Below, in pieces: positions 9,957-18,827 of a stretch of DNA of 64,000 bases (within the stretch, counting starts at the first letter, position 1; each line of letters begins with the position of its first letter). Source of the stretch: Frankia sp. AgB1.9. Its GTDB lineage: Bacteria > Actinomycetota > Actinomycetes > Frankiales > Frankiaceae. The notes beneath the pieces were generated by a model that had not been told where the DNA came from, did no database searches, and worked only from the letters and a program-made list of their open reading frames with translations. Both the position numbers and the translations under genes were made by a program. Location: the NCBI RefSeq assembly GCF_016786355.1, contig NZ_JADWYX010000021.1:23197-87196 (forward strand), written 5' to 3'.

Positions 9957-10008
9957 CGAGGCCCGCGCCCGGCCGGCCCGGGAGAACAGGACCCTGGAAG
10001 AGGGGTCC

Positions 10009-10944
10009 TCAGTCCAGCGGGGACGTCGAGAGGTCCTGCGACGTCGCCTGGAAGATCGGTGTCCCCACCGGGCCGCGCCGGCCGGTCGGCCCGGTGGCGA
10101 CCGTCGCGTGGCCGGGGTCGAAGGTCGCGTACACCCGCGGCCAGCCGGCGGAGGTGAGCTCGATCAGCAGCCGCCGGGTCGCCGGCCGGTTCCACAGCGC
10201 CGCGATCCCGTCGCCGAGCTCGTCGAAGCTGTCCCGCTGCCAGGTCGCGTCCAGCAGCACGGAGAACGACGAGTAGAGCATCGCCTGCCGGGTCTCGGCC
10301 GCGGCGATCTCGGGTGGCACGCCGTCATGACCGCGGACGCCGCTGCTCGCCGTGGTCTGCTGGGCGTTGGCCGGGTCGAGCAGGGCGAGCCGGCGGGCCT
10401 CGTCGACGTAGGTCGGGACGGCGCCCAGCGACGTGCTCATCCAGCGGTAGCGCCCGATCGTCGCCCAGGTCAGCCCGCTGGTGAGGTCGTAGTCCGGCGA
10501 CCGGGCCAGCCAGCCGCGGATCAGGTCCGCCCGGCGCGAGAACGAGCGGTTGAGGTTGTCGTGCTGGCTGTACTCGCGCAGCTGGCGGGTGACCCCGAGG
10601 AGCTCGTGGAACAGGGCGGCGTCCGTCGGCGCGGTCTCGGTGAGGTAGCGCAGCCGCCCCATCAGCGTCAGCAGCGTCTCGGCGTCGGCGCTGTCGGTCG
10701 AGCCGCGGCGGGCCTCCCGCCAGGCCTCGGTCACCCGGCGGTGCATCGCCTGGACGAGGCCGACGCTGGCGACCGGCGGCATGCCGACCCGCAGCTCGCT
10801 GTCGCGGCGACGCCAGGTGTCGAGGTCGATGCGGCCGTCGTACGCGGCGCGCTGCAGGCCGCCGATCTCGTCGAGCAGTGGGACGGGCCATCCGAACAAA
10901 TAGGCCGGCGGGGCCTTGACGAGTTCGCGAATGTCGTCGTCCAC
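10009..10944 (-). CDS. Hypothetical protein
   Basis: This 311-residue protein was not recognised. It has no signal peptide, membrane segment or Cys motif and looks soluble and alpha-helical, with many Arg and Leu residues. Codon use is normal for the region. The start is GTG at 10944 with a weak ribosome-binding site. It is convergent with the lipoprotein gene upstream and divergent from the mct-mch genes, so context gives no clear role. Confidence 0.65.
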   Translation of the reverse strand: MDDDIRELVKAPPAYLFGWPVPLLDEIGGLQRAAYDGRIDLDTWRRRDSELRVGMPPVASVGLVQAMHRRVTEAWREARRGSTDSADAETLLTLMGRLRYLTETAPTDAALFHELLGVTRQLREYSQHDNLNRSFSRRADLIRGWLARSPDYDLTSGLTWATIGRYRWMSTSLGAVPTYVDEARRLALLDPANAQQTTASSGVRGHDGVPPEIAAAETRQAMLYSSFSVLLDATWQRDSFDELGDGIAALWNRPATRRLLIELTSAGWPRVYATFDPGHATVATGPTGRRGPVGTPIFQATSQDLSTSPLD

Positions 10945-11295
10945 GCGTCACAGGATGAACCTGACCGCTGGCAGGCGCGACGGGTGGTACCCGGCCGTAA
11001 CAGCCTGCCAACACGAAGGTTCACCGCCGTCAGCGCGGCGGGGTCCTGATCCGGTTCGGGGCCGGTACCGGCGACCGTTGGTGACGGTAGGGCGCACCCG
11101 GCCGGCGGGACCGACGGCCACCGGGCAGCGTCGGGTGAACACGGGCGGCGTCGGGTGGGTCTCGGTCGGTCCTGAGCGGTCGGGCCGCCGACGGCGGCGC
11201 ATACATTCGTCGCGGTAGCTGTTCCAGGAGGAGGTGGCGGGGCCGGCCGGCGCGGACCCGCGGCGGCCTCGACCTGACCTCGCGAAGGAGTTCAC
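10945..11295. other. Intergenic region upstream of mct
   Basis: About 350 bp between divergent genes. No recognisable coding sequence is present; it probably contains the promoter of the mct-mch operon. Confidence 0.4.
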
Positions 11296-11391
11296 GTGCC
11301 CGCCCCCGCTCGCCGTCCGCACTGTCCGATGAGCCCGCTGCCGAGCCTCCCGCCTGGCCGTGCGGCCGGCGCGCCGGGACGGGCGGCATGA
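11296..11391 (+). CDS. Candidate 31-residue leader ORF coupled to mct
   Basis: A GTG at 11296 preceded by GAAGGAG opens a 31-codon frame whose TGA overlaps the mct ATG as ATGA. The peptide is rich in Pro, Arg, Ala and Gly and has no family features. The good ribosome-binding site and the exact overlap suggest it serves to couple ribosome loading onto mct, whose own site is weak. It could also be chance in high-GC DNA. Confidence 0.4.
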   Translation: MPAPARRPHCPMSPLPSLPPGRAAGAPGRAA

Positions 11392-12695
11392 CGCCGGCCG
11401 CGGCCGCCCGGCCGCTCGACGGGCTGCGCGTCATCGAGTGCGCGAGCTTCGTCGCCGGGCCGACCGGTGGCATGACGCTCGCCCAGCTCGGCGCCGACGT
11501 CGTCCGGATCGACCCGGTCGGCGGTGGCAGCGACTACCGGCGCTGGCCGGTAGCCCCCACCGGCGAGAGCTACTACTGGCACTCGCTCAACAAGGGCAAG
11601 CGCTCGATCGCGGTCGACATGCGTTCGACCGAGGGCCGTGAGCTGATCACCGCGCTGATCGCCGCCCCGGGGGATGACCGCGGCATCCTCATCGACAACG
11701 TCGTCGGCCGCCGCTGGATGGCGAACGACGTCCTCACCGCCCGCCGGCCCGACCTGATCCATGTCCGGGTCCAGGGCTACCCGGACGGCAAGCCGGCCGT
11801 CGACTACACCGTGAACGCGGAGGTCGGCCTGCCGGGCATCACCGGCACCGAGGAGGGCGGCGCCCCGGTCAACCACGTGCTGCCCGCCTGGGACCTGGTG
11901 ACCGGCCTGTCGGTGTCCACCGCCGTGCTCGCCGCGCTGCACGCCCGCGGCCGCACCGGCAGGGGCGCCTACATCGAGATGGCGCTGTCCGACGTGGCGC
12001 TGGCCGGCGTCGCGAACATGGGCTGGCTGTCGGAGGCCGCCGCGAGCGGGCACGAGCGGCCCCGGCACGGCAACCACGTCTACGGCAGCTTCGGCGTCGA
12101 CTTCGCCTGCCGCGACGGCCAGCGAGTCATGGTCGTGGCGCTGACCGAGGGCCAGTGGGCCGCGCTGTGCTCGGTCACCGGGACCGGCCCGGTCTTCGCC
12201 GCGCTGGAGACGGCGCTGGACGCCGACCTCACCCAGGAGGACGCGCGATACCGGCTGCGCGAGACGATCGCCGCCGTGCTGCGGCCCTGGTTCGCCGGCC
12301 GCGACTCCAAGCAGGTCGCGGACGAGCTGGACGCGGCCCGGGTGCTGTGGGGCCGCTACCGGGGGATGACGGACGTCGTCGCCGCGCACGCCCGCGGGGT
12401 GCACCCGGTGCTCGCGCACGTCCTGGTCCCGGCCGACGACGCGCCGCGCCGCGAGGTGCCGTCACAGGGCCTGCCGGCGATCACGGCCCGCTCCCCGCTG
12501 CGCTGGGACGGCGCGTACGGCGCGCCCGGCGAGGCGCCCCGGCTCGGCGCCGACACCGCCGCGGTCCTCGCCGAGGCCCTCGGCCTGTCCGACGCGGAGA
12601 TCGGCAGGCTGGCCGGCGCGGGCGTCATCGCCGCCACCGACGGACCGTCCGCCACGGCCGCCCAGTCCGCTGCGGCCGGGCGGGGGACGCCGTGA
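11388..12695 (+). CDS. mct: 2-methylfumaryl-CoA isomerase (mesaconyl-CoA C1-C4 CoA transferase), CaiB/BaiF family
   Basis: This 435-residue class III CoA-transferase shifts CoA between the C1 and C4 carboxyls of mesaconate (2-methylfumarate) in the known enzyme. Segments such as GGMTLAQLGADVVRIDPVGG, NKGKRSIAVD, VDYTVN and NHVLPAWD are very like Chloroflexus Mct as recalled. The Asp in MALSDVALAG matches the catalytic aspartate position of the family. Its stop overlaps the next gene (GTGA), which encodes the hydratase acting on the same compounds. That pairing supports Mct over a generic CoA-transferase. The matching malyl-CoA lyase gene is not in this window. Confidence 0.8.
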   Translation: MTPAAAARPLDGLRVIECASFVAGPTGGMTLAQLGADVVRIDPVGGGSDYRRWPVAPTGESYYWHSLNKGKRSIAVDMRSTEGRELITALIAAPGDDRGILIDNVVGRRWMANDVLTARRPDLIHVRVQGYPDGKPAVDYTVNAEVGLPGITGTEEGGAPVNHVLPAWDLVTGLSVSTAVLAALHARGRTGRGAYIEMALSDVALAGVANMGWLSEAAASGHERPRHGNHVYGSFGVDFACRDGQRVMVVALTEGQWAALCSVTGTGPVFAALETALDADLTQEDARYRLRETIAAVLRPWFAGRDSKQVADELDAARVLWGRYRGMTDVVAAHARGVHPVLAHVLVPADDAPRREVPSQGLPAITARSPLRWDGAYGAPGEAPRLGADTAAVLAEALGLSDAEIGRLAGAGVIAATDGPSATAAQSAAAGRGTP

Positions 12696-13723
12696 CGACG
12701 ACCGGAACCGAGACCGAGGCCGTGGTCGCCGAGGGGCCGTACTTCGACGAGCTGGCCGTGGGCCAGGTCTTCCGCTCGGCCCCGGGCCTGACGCTGTCCA
12801 GCGGCCTCGCCGACGCGCACCGCGCCATCGTCGGCGGGCGCCTCCCGCTGGCCCTCGACGCGGCGCTCGCCGCGCGGGTGACCGGCGCTGACCGGCCGGT
12901 CGCGGCGCCGAACGTGGTCTGGGACGTGGCGATCGGCCAGTCGACCGTGGTCACCCACCATGTGAAGGCCAACCTGTTCTACCGGGGGCTGGTGTTCCGT
13001 CGCGCCCCGCTGATCGGCGACACGCTGCGCACCAGCACCGAGGTCGTCGCGCTGCGGCAGAACAAGGCCCGGCCGGGCCGGCGGCCGACCGGCCTGGCCG
13101 TCCTGCGGATCACCACCGTCGACCAGCAGGCCCGCCCGGTGCTCGACTTCTGGCGGTGCGCCATGCTGCCGCTGCGCGACCCGGACCGGGCCACCGGCCA
13201 CGGCGACGACACCGACGCGGTCGGGGTGGCCCCGGCGCCGGCCCAGCTCGCCGCCGCGGTCGACGGCTGGGACCTGACGCCCGTCGCCGAGCTCGGCGCG
13301 GGCCCCCGGTTCGCCGACCTGGCGGTCGGCCAGCGCTGGGTCGTCGGCGGCGGTGACGTCGTCTCCAGCGCCCCCGAGCTGGCCCGGCTGACGCTGAACG
13401 TCGCCCAGGTCCACCATGACGCGGCCGCGGCGGGCGGGCGGCGCCTCGTCTACGGCGGCCACACCATCGGCCTCGCGTTCGCCCAGGTGACCCGGGCCCT
13501 GCCGTCGCTGGTCACCGTCGCCGGCTGGGCGGGCTGCGACCACACCGGGCCCGTCCACGAGGGCGACACGCTGCGCGGCGAGATCGTGGTCGAGGAGCTG
13601 TCGCCGCTGCCGGCGGGTGGCGGCCTCGCGCGGCTGCGCACGCTGGTGCGCGCCGATGCCGAGACGCCGGGTGGCCCGGCCCGCGACGTGCTCGACTGGC
13701 GTTTCTTCGCCGTCTTCCCCTGA
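12692..13723 (+). CDS. mch: 2-methylfumaryl-CoA (mesaconyl-CoA) hydratase, MaoC-like double hot-dog
   Basis: The 343-residue protein has two hot-dog folds, as in mesaconyl-CoA hydratase, which interconverts mesaconyl-CoA and beta-methylmalyl-CoA. The N-terminal half contains VALRQNK, a stretch conserved in Mch. The C-terminal half carries VYGGHTIGLAFAQ, where the MaoC-type catalytic region lies. The GTG start at 12692 overlaps the mct stop by 4 bases, so the two are translationally coupled. Length is close to the ~350 residues of characterised Mch. The likely role is glyoxylate/propionyl-CoA or C5-dicarboxylate metabolism. The exact substrate is inferred from the pairing. Confidence 0.78.
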   Translation: MTTTGTETEAVVAEGPYFDELAVGQVFRSAPGLTLSSGLADAHRAIVGGRLPLALDAALAARVTGADRPVAAPNVVWDVAIGQSTVVTHHVKANLFYRGLVFRRAPLIGDTLRTSTEVVALRQNKARPGRRPTGLAVLRITTVDQQARPVLDFWRCAMLPLRDPDRATGHGDDTDAVGVAPAPAQLAAAVDGWDLTPVAELGAGPRFADLAVGQRWVVGGGDVVSSAPELARLTLNVAQVHHDAAAAGGRRLVYGGHTIGLAFAQVTRALPSLVTVAGWAGCDHTGPVHEGDTLRGEIVVEELSPLPAGGGLARLRTLVRADAETPGGPARDVLDWRFFAVFP

Positions 13724-13731
13724 CCGGCGAA

Positions 13732-13766
13732 CCGCGGGGGCCGAGGGATGCCTTGGCCCCCCGCGG
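13732..13766. terminator. Bidirectional hairpin between mch and the MarR gene
   Basis: CCGCGGGGGCCGAGG pairs with CCTTGGCCCCCCGCGG around a 4-nt loop with a single bulge and one G-T pair. It fills the gap between two convergent genes and should terminate both. Confidence 0.6.
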
Positions 13767-13768
13767 TG

Positions 13769-14344
13769 TCAGGGGGTGGGGCCGGTCGCCTCGGTGAGGC
13801 CGGTGACGAGGCGGTGCAAGGCCGGCAGGGCGGCGCGGATGCGGCCCTGGTCGACGTCGGTAAGCCGGCCGAGGACGTCGACGACGGCGTCGTGCAGGCC
13901 GCGCTCGACGCCCTCGACCTCCTTGCGGGCCTCGTCGGAGAGATAGAGGCGGGCGATCCTGCGGTCGCGGGGGTCGCCGTGCCGCTCGACGAGGCCGGCG
14001 CCGACCAGGTCGGTCAGCAGGGTGGACAGGTTGTGCGGGCGCATCGAGAGGGCCTCGGCGGCGACCCGCACCGAGATCCCCGGCTGGCTCGCCAGCAGCC
14101 GCAGCACCTGGATGTGACGCGGGCGCAGCTTCTCGAACGCCGCCGGGGTGGCCGCCGGCTGTTGGGCTCCGACGGCCTGCCACAGTAGCCGGGCGGCGTC
14201 GACGACCTCGTCGGCGAGCCGCTCGGTGCGCCCGCCGCGGGTCGAGACGACGGTGGCGAGGTCGTTCGCGAGCCGCTCCGGGAAGACGGCCGCGCCGGTC
14301 GCCTGGCGGCGGGTGCCCGGCGCTGTCGGCGCGGGCGCGGTCAT
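13769..14344 (-). CDS. MarR family transcriptional regulator
   Basis: This 191-residue winged-helix regulator shows the MarR pattern: SVRVAAEALSMRPHNLSTLL for the recognition helix and GLVERHGDPRDRRIARLYLS for the wing with its DRR signature. MarR proteins usually repress neighbouring genes and release DNA on binding phenolic or oxidising ligands. The ATG at 14344 has only a short GGCGAG-like site; an in-frame start 102 bases upstream is possible. It converges on mch and may regulate a gene elsewhere. Confidence 0.82.
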   Translation of the reverse strand: MTAPAPTAPGTRRQATGAAVFPERLANDLATVVSTRGGRTERLADEVVDAARLLWQAVGAQQPAATPAAFEKLRPRHIQVLRLLASQPGISVRVAAEALSMRPHNLSTLLTDLVGAGLVERHGDPRDRRIARLYLSDEARKEVEGVERGLHDAVVDVLGRLTDVDQGRIRAALPALHRLVTGLTEATGPTP

Positions 14345-14828
14345 CTCGCCGGCCCGGCCGGCTGGCTGCGGGCGATGGCTCTGGTGGTGGCGACGGGCGG
14401 AGAGGTGGACCGCTCGCCCGGGAGAGTTTCCCTGAGTTGTCCGCACATCACACAGCCTGTTCTATCGGAGTTTCCTCCGCATTCGCCTGAGGTTTCCCGA
14501 ACGTACCGGGAGTCAAGGCCCTCGCGCGCGGGGTGGACCGCGTGAGAAGGGTCTCCTGGCAGAGTCACTCTCGCGGGCGAGTAGCTTCCGGATTGGGCGG
14601 CTAGATCCCGGTTCACGCTTGATGGCCCCGATTCGCCCCCGCCGCCGCGGGATGGGCGCCGATGGCCTGCTTGCCGGCGCCGGGACGGCGTCGGCTAATC
14701 TCAGGCGCCGTGACCAGGTACGGAACGCGCTCCGGCGACTCGCCGCGTGAGCCCGCGGGCCGGCGCAGCCCAGCCAGCGCCGCCGCCGATGGCCCGGCGG
14801 TCCCTCTCACCAGCCCGGCTGCCGCCGC
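14345..14828. other. Intergenic region between MarR and uppP genes
   Basis: About 480 bp between divergent genes. No family-like reading frame was found. The less GC-rich stretch around 14440-14520 may contain the MarR promoter, but no clear operator was identified. Confidence 0.35.
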
Positions 14829-15725
14829 GTGAACTGGTTCCAGGGTGGTGCCCTCGGTCTGGTCCAGGGGCTGACCGAGTTCCTTCCCGTCTCCTCCAGC
14901 GCGCACCTGCGGATCGTGGCCGCGCTCGCCGGCTGGGAGGACCCTGGCGCGGCGTTCACCGCCGTGAGCCAGATCGGCACCGAGACGGCGGTCCTGCTCT
15001 ACTTCCGCAAGGACATCGCCCGGATCGTGTCGGCCTGGGCCCGGTCGCTGCGGGACCCGAAGATGCGCCAGACGCTGGACGCCCGGATGGGCTGGCTCAT
15101 CATCATCGGCTCGATCCCGGTCTGTCTGCTCGGCGTGACGCTGAAGAACACCATCGAGGGGCCGTTCCGGGACCTTCGGCTCATCGCGATGACGCTGATC
15201 GTGCTCGGCCTGATCCTCGGCGCCGCCGACCTCTACGCCTCCCAGGCCGGCCGGCGTGGTCGGCACGCGTTCCCACGCCCGCGCAAGACGGTCGAGGACC
15301 TGACCGTCCGCGACGGGCTGATCTACGGCCTGTGCCAGTCGCTGGCGCTGGTCCCGGGGGTGTCCCGCTCCGGCGCGACCGTCAGCGGTGGGCTTTTCCT
15401 CGGCTACACCCGCGAGGCCGCGGCGCGGTACTCGTTCCTGCTCGCGATCCCGGCCGTGCTCGCCTCCGGCCTGTTCGAGCTGAAGGACGTCCCGGGCAGC
15501 AACGTCGCCTGGGGGCCCACGGTGCTCGCCACGGCGATCGCGTTCGTGGTCGGCTACTCGGCGATCGCCTGGTTCCTGCGTTACATCTCCACCAGGAGCT
15601 TCGCGCCGTTCGTCATCTACCGGGTCGCGCTCGGCATCCTGCTGCTGGTCCTGATCGCCAGCGGCCACCTCGACGCCCACGCCGCCGACACGCCGACCGC
15701 CGCGCCCCCGCCGACGGCCGGGTAG
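14829..15725 (+). CDS. uppP: Undecaprenyl-diphosphatase
   Basis: UppP (BacA) dephosphorylates undecaprenyl diphosphate to recycle the lipid carrier for cell-wall synthesis; loss gives bacitracin sensitivity. This 298-residue polytopic membrane protein has both signature motifs: GLVQGLTEFLPVSSSAHL near the N-terminus and PGVSRSGATVSGG in the middle, with the catalytic Glu and Arg. Length is slightly above the usual 270-280. The GTG start begins directly at the conserved first helix. The gene stands alone and is followed by a dispersed palindromic repeat. Confidence 0.94.
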   Translation: MNWFQGGALGLVQGLTEFLPVSSSAHLRIVAALAGWEDPGAAFTAVSQIGTETAVLLYFRKDIARIVSAWARSLRDPKMRQTLDARMGWLIIIGSIPVCLLGVTLKNTIEGPFRDLRLIAMTLIVLGLILGAADLYASQAGRRGRHAFPRPRKTVEDLTVRDGLIYGLCQSLALVPGVSRSGATVSGGLFLGYTREAAARYSFLLAIPAVLASGLFELKDVPGSNVAWGPTVLATAIAFVVGYSAIAWFLRYISTRSFAPFVIYRVALGILLLVLIASGHLDAHAADTPTAAPPPTAG

Positions 15726-15766
15726 GCGCCGCGTCCGACAAGGTTCGCCTCGTCCGAGGGCAGCAA

Positions 15767-15839
15767 GATCGCTGTCTTCGCCCTCGCATGGCTGTAACTG
15801 CGGCGTTTTTGTGACCATGCGAGGGCCGAAACGGCGATC
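15767..15839. repeat. Dispersed imperfect palindrome, copy 1
   Basis: Arms 15767-15791 and 15815-15839 are 25 nt each and complementary at about 21 positions, separated by a 23-nt spacer. The outer arm reads GATCGCcGTtTcGGCCCTC-like and recurs at three other places in the window. It lies between uppP and a gene remnant. Confidence 0.7.
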
Positions 15840-15883
15840 AAGTCAGCGGGCGGACCTGGCCGGATACGGCACTGGGTCGCGTC

Positions 15884-16075
15884 CTATTCGGAGACGACGT
15901 CCTGGACGTTCGTCGCGGTGAGGGAGCGATGGAACCAGGTGTCGAGCTGGTCGAGCTCTCCACAGCCGAGGACCTTCTCGCGCAGCTCGTCGGGCACCTC
16001 GATGCCGCGGGCGGCGAGCACCGCCAGCAGCGCCTCCCGCTTGGCTTCGGCCAGGCCCTCGGCGCGAGCGGCGTT
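15884..16075 (-). pseudogene. C-terminal remnant of an Rpn/DUF4351-like protein
   Basis: Minus-strand translation ending at the TAG at 15884 gives about 65 residues. It contains RAEGLAEAKREALLAVLAAR, GIEVPDELREKVLGCGELDQ and a WFHRSLTATNV-like end. This is the C-terminal pattern (Ala/Glu-rich helix, then a short DLDQLDxW unit) of the multicopy PD-(D/E)XK transposase-like proteins common in Frankia and Streptomyces. The rest of the gene is absent and the frame runs straight into the kinase stop codon upstream. It is a decayed fragment. Confidence 0.6.
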
Positions 16076-16141
16076 CCTGGCTGGCGCTCTGAGCGGCAGG
16101 GTTGGGCGGGGACCTCCTGGCGCCGCGTCAGGCCGTTGCGG

Positions 16142-17365
16142 TCAGGAGCGGTGGCGGCGCAGGTCGGGCAGTTTGCGCACCCAGGGACGGGCCCGGTCCG
16201 CCAGGTCGGCCAGGCGGGCGGCGGTCGACCTCGGGTCCTGAGGCTGCTGAGCCTGAAGCGGGGGCTCGGGGGTTGCCCAGGGCGCTGGGGGTGCTGGGGG
16301 CGCTAAAGGCGTCGGGGGCGCCGGGGGTGTCTGGGGCGCTAAGGGCGTAGGGGGTGCCGGTGGGGCCGGGGGTGGCGACGGGGCCGGCCGCCGGCCGGCG
16401 CCGGGTGGCGCGAGCGGGAGGAGCGCGGCGGTGCCGATGGGGAGCCGCTGGGTCGCCTCGCCGTCGAACTCGGCGGCCTCGGCCGTCGCGTTGGCCTCGG
16501 CGGCCACGTCCATGAGACCGAGCAGCAGCTCGCGGGCCGGGGGCCGGCGGGCGGGGTCCTTCGCGAACGCGCGGGCGACGACGGGGCGCAGCGCGGCGGG
16601 CAGGCCGGTCAGGTCGGGCGGGTCGTGCATCACCCGGCGCAGCAGCTCCATCAGGGACGGCTCGCCGAACGGGGGCCGGCCCGTCGCGGCGAAGGCGACG
16701 ATGGCGCCCCAGGCGTGCACGTCGGTCGCGGTCGTCGCGGGCAGGTCGCGGGCCTGCTCGGGGGCCATGAAGACCGGGGTGCCGAGCCGGCCGATGGTGA
16801 TGTTGGTGGCGTCGTCGAGCGGGCGGCAGATCCCGAAGTCGATCACCCGCCAGCCGGATCGGGACAGCATGATGTTGCCGGGCTTCAGGTCCCGGTGGAT
16901 GACGCCGGCCGCGTGGATCGCCGTCAGCGCCGAGGCGACCGAGACCGCGAGCCGCTCCAGCTCGGCCGGCGGCAGCGGTCCGCTTTGCTCGACGGCGGTG
17001 CCCAGCGTCGGGCCGTCGATGAACTCCGTCACCAGGTACGGCCGGCGCGCGGCGACGTCGACGTCGAGGACCTCGGCGGTGCAGAACCGGGCCACTCGCC
17101 GGGCCGCCCGCGCCTCGCGGCGGAACCGCTCCCGGAACGCCGGCAGCTGGGCCAGGTCCTCGTCGATCACCTTGACCGCGACCAGCGGACCGGTCTCGGT
17201 GCGCCCGGGCCGGCTGGTGGCGTCCGGGTCGGTGTTCTCGGCGAGGCGGCGGGCGAGGTAGACCGAGCTCATCCCGCCCTTCCCGAGCAGCCCCAGCACC
17301 CGGTACGGGCCGATCCGGCGCGGGTCACCCGGCCCGAGGGGGATCACGTCCGGCAGCCCGACCAC
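16142..17365 (-). CDS. Serine/threonine protein kinase
   Basis: The 407-residue protein is a Hanks-type kinase. The Gly loop is GLLGKGGMSSVYLA, the ATP-binding Lys lies in VAVKVID, the catalytic loop is HRDLKPGN near residue 160, the metal-binding motif is VIDFGICR and the activation segment ends in MAPEQARD. After residue ~290 there is a Pro/Ala/Thr-rich tail with repeated PPAPPxPL units and no obvious membrane helix, so unlike PknB it is probably cytosolic or tethered through the tail. The start is GTG at 17365; another GTG a few codons in is possible. The substrate is unknown. Confidence 0.88.
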   Translation of the reverse strand: MVGLPDVIPLGPGDPRRIGPYRVLGLLGKGGMSSVYLARRLAENTDPDATSRPGRTETGPLVAVKVIDEDLAQLPAFRERFRREARAARRVARFCTAEVLDVDVAARRPYLVTEFIDGPTLGTAVEQSGPLPPAELERLAVSVASALTAIHAAGVIHRDLKPGNIMLSRSGWRVIDFGICRPLDDATNITIGRLGTPVFMAPEQARDLPATTATDVHAWGAIVAFAATGRPPFGEPSLMELLRRVMHDPPDLTGLPAALRPVVARAFAKDPARRPPARELLLGLMDVAAEANATAEAAEFDGEATQRLPIGTAALLPLAPPGAGRRPAPSPPPAPPAPPTPLAPQTPPAPPTPLAPPAPPAPWATPEPPLQAQQPQDPRSTAARLADLADRARPWVRKLPDLRRHRS

Positions 17366-17594
17366 CCCGTCCCAGCGACGCGACGCCAGGCGTCGCCTCG
17401 CGCGCCGGCTCCTTGCACGGATCTTCCTCCCCGGAGGCTATCTTCCCGGTCCTCGGTGACGTAGGCCCGCTGGCCCCCGGACCGGCTTCGGTCCCGCTCC
17501 TCGACCGGGCTATTGCGGCCAGCTTCTGGCCCTGTTCGACGGCATGCTGGAGGCGTGCCGGACCCGGATCGCCGCGTCTTCCGAGGAGACAGCC

Positions 17595-18827
17595 GTGCCT
17601 GACGAGCCCGCGGTGCCCAACGAGCCAGGCCGGCCCATCGAGCCGGACCCGCTCAGGAAACCGGTCGCGATCGAGGAGCACGACGCCTTCGACGAGACCG
17701 GCGAGCCGGACGAGACAAGCGGGCCGGACGAGACGGACGACGGGACCGGTCACGCAGGGTCGCCGGGCACGTCGCCGAGCGCGCGGATGCTCCGGCTGCT
17801 GGCACTGCTGCAGACCCACCGGTACTGGGCCGGGGCGGAGCTGGCCGAGCGGCTGGCCGTGAGCGCGCGGACGCTGCGTCGCGACGTCGAGCGGCTGCGC
17901 GAGCTGGGCTACCCCGTCCGGGCCAGCCGGGGCGTGGCCGGCGGGTACCAGCTGAAGGCCGGCGCGGCCGTGCCGCCGCTGCTGCTGGACGACGACGAGG
18001 CAGTGGCGATCATCGTCGGGCTGCGCGCGGCCGTCACCGGCTCGGTGGCCGGGATCGAGGAGGCGTCGGTCCGGGCGCTGGCGAAGGTCATCCAGGTGAT
18101 CCCGCGCCGGCTGCGGCACCGCGCCGACGCGCTCGGCGCCTACACCGTGCCGGTGGCGGTCGCCGGCCCGCCCGTCGACGCGGCGCTGCTGACCGCGCTG
18201 GCGCTGGCGGCGCGGGCGGACGAGCAGGCGCGGTTCGACTACACCGACCGGGAGGGCAACGCCAGCCGCCGCCGGGTAGAGCCACACCGGCTGGTGTCAC
18301 TGGGCGGTCGCTGGTACCTCGTCGGGTTCGACGTGAACCGGGACGACTGGCGCACGTTCCGGCTGGACCGGATCGCCGGGCCGCTGACGACCGGGCCGCG
18401 GTTTCGGCCCCGCGAGCTGCCGGGTGGCGACGCCGCCGCGTTCGTGCGCGCGGCCGTGCGGACCGGGCCGTCCCGGGAGAGTCACCAGGTGGAGGTGCTC
18501 GTCGACGCGCCGGTGGAGGCGGTCGCCCGGGTCGTCGGCCGCTGGGGGACCGCCGAGCCTGCCGGGGACGCCGAACCGGCTGGGGACGGGGGGCCGGCCG
18601 GCGACGCGGAGCCGGGCCGCTGCCGGCTGCGGATGGCCGCCGACGACCTGGCCTGGCCCGCGCTCGTGCTCACCCGGGTCGGCGCGCCGTTCACGGTCGT
18701 CGGGCCGCCGGCCTTCGCCGAGCACGTCCGTGCCGTCGGGCGCCTGTTCGCCGCGGCGGCCGGGTCCTCGCCGGCCATTTCCTCGGCGGTCGAGGTCAGC
18801 GGCCCTGCGGGCGGTAGCAGGCCATGA
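17595..18827 (+). CDS. WYL-domain helix-turn-helix regulator
   Basis: The 410-residue regulator has an acidic, Pro/Asp/Glu-rich N-terminal arm. A DeoR-like HTH follows (SARMLRLLALLQTHRYWAGA into LAVSARTLRRDVERL), then a WYL domain with GGRWYLVGFDVNRDDWRTFR, and a C-terminal extension. WYL proteins sense nucleic acids or metabolites and often control DNA-damage or defence genes. The GTG at 17595 follows GAGGAGA, better than the upstream ATG at 17544, which lacks a ribosome-binding site. Its 3' end overlaps the convergent TetR gene by 32 bp. Confidence 0.84.
   Translation: MPDEPAVPNEPGRPIEPDPLRKPVAIEEHDAFDETGEPDETSGPDETDDGTGHAGSPGTSPSARMLRLLALLQTHRYWAGAELAERLAVSARTLRRDVERLRELGYPVRASRGVAGGYQLKAGAAVPPLLLDDDEAVAIIVGLRAAVTGSVAGIEEASVRALAKVIQVIPRRLRHRADALGAYTVPVAVAGPPVDAALLTALALAARADEQARFDYTDREGNASRRRVEPHRLVSLGGRWYLVGFDVNRDDWRTFRLDRIAGPLTTGPRFRPRELPGGDAAAFVRAAVRTGPSRESHQVEVLVDAPVEAVARVVGRWGTAEPAGDAEPAGDGGPAGDAEPGRCRLRMAADDLAWPALVLTRVGAPFTVVGPPAFAEHVRAVGRLFAAAAGSSPAISSAVEVSGPAGGSRP

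Noticed and set aside
15480-15495. GGACGTCC in uppP as another copy of the E1-alpha palindrome
   Set aside because: Only the 8-bp core is present, without the extended dyad; expected by chance in this composition.
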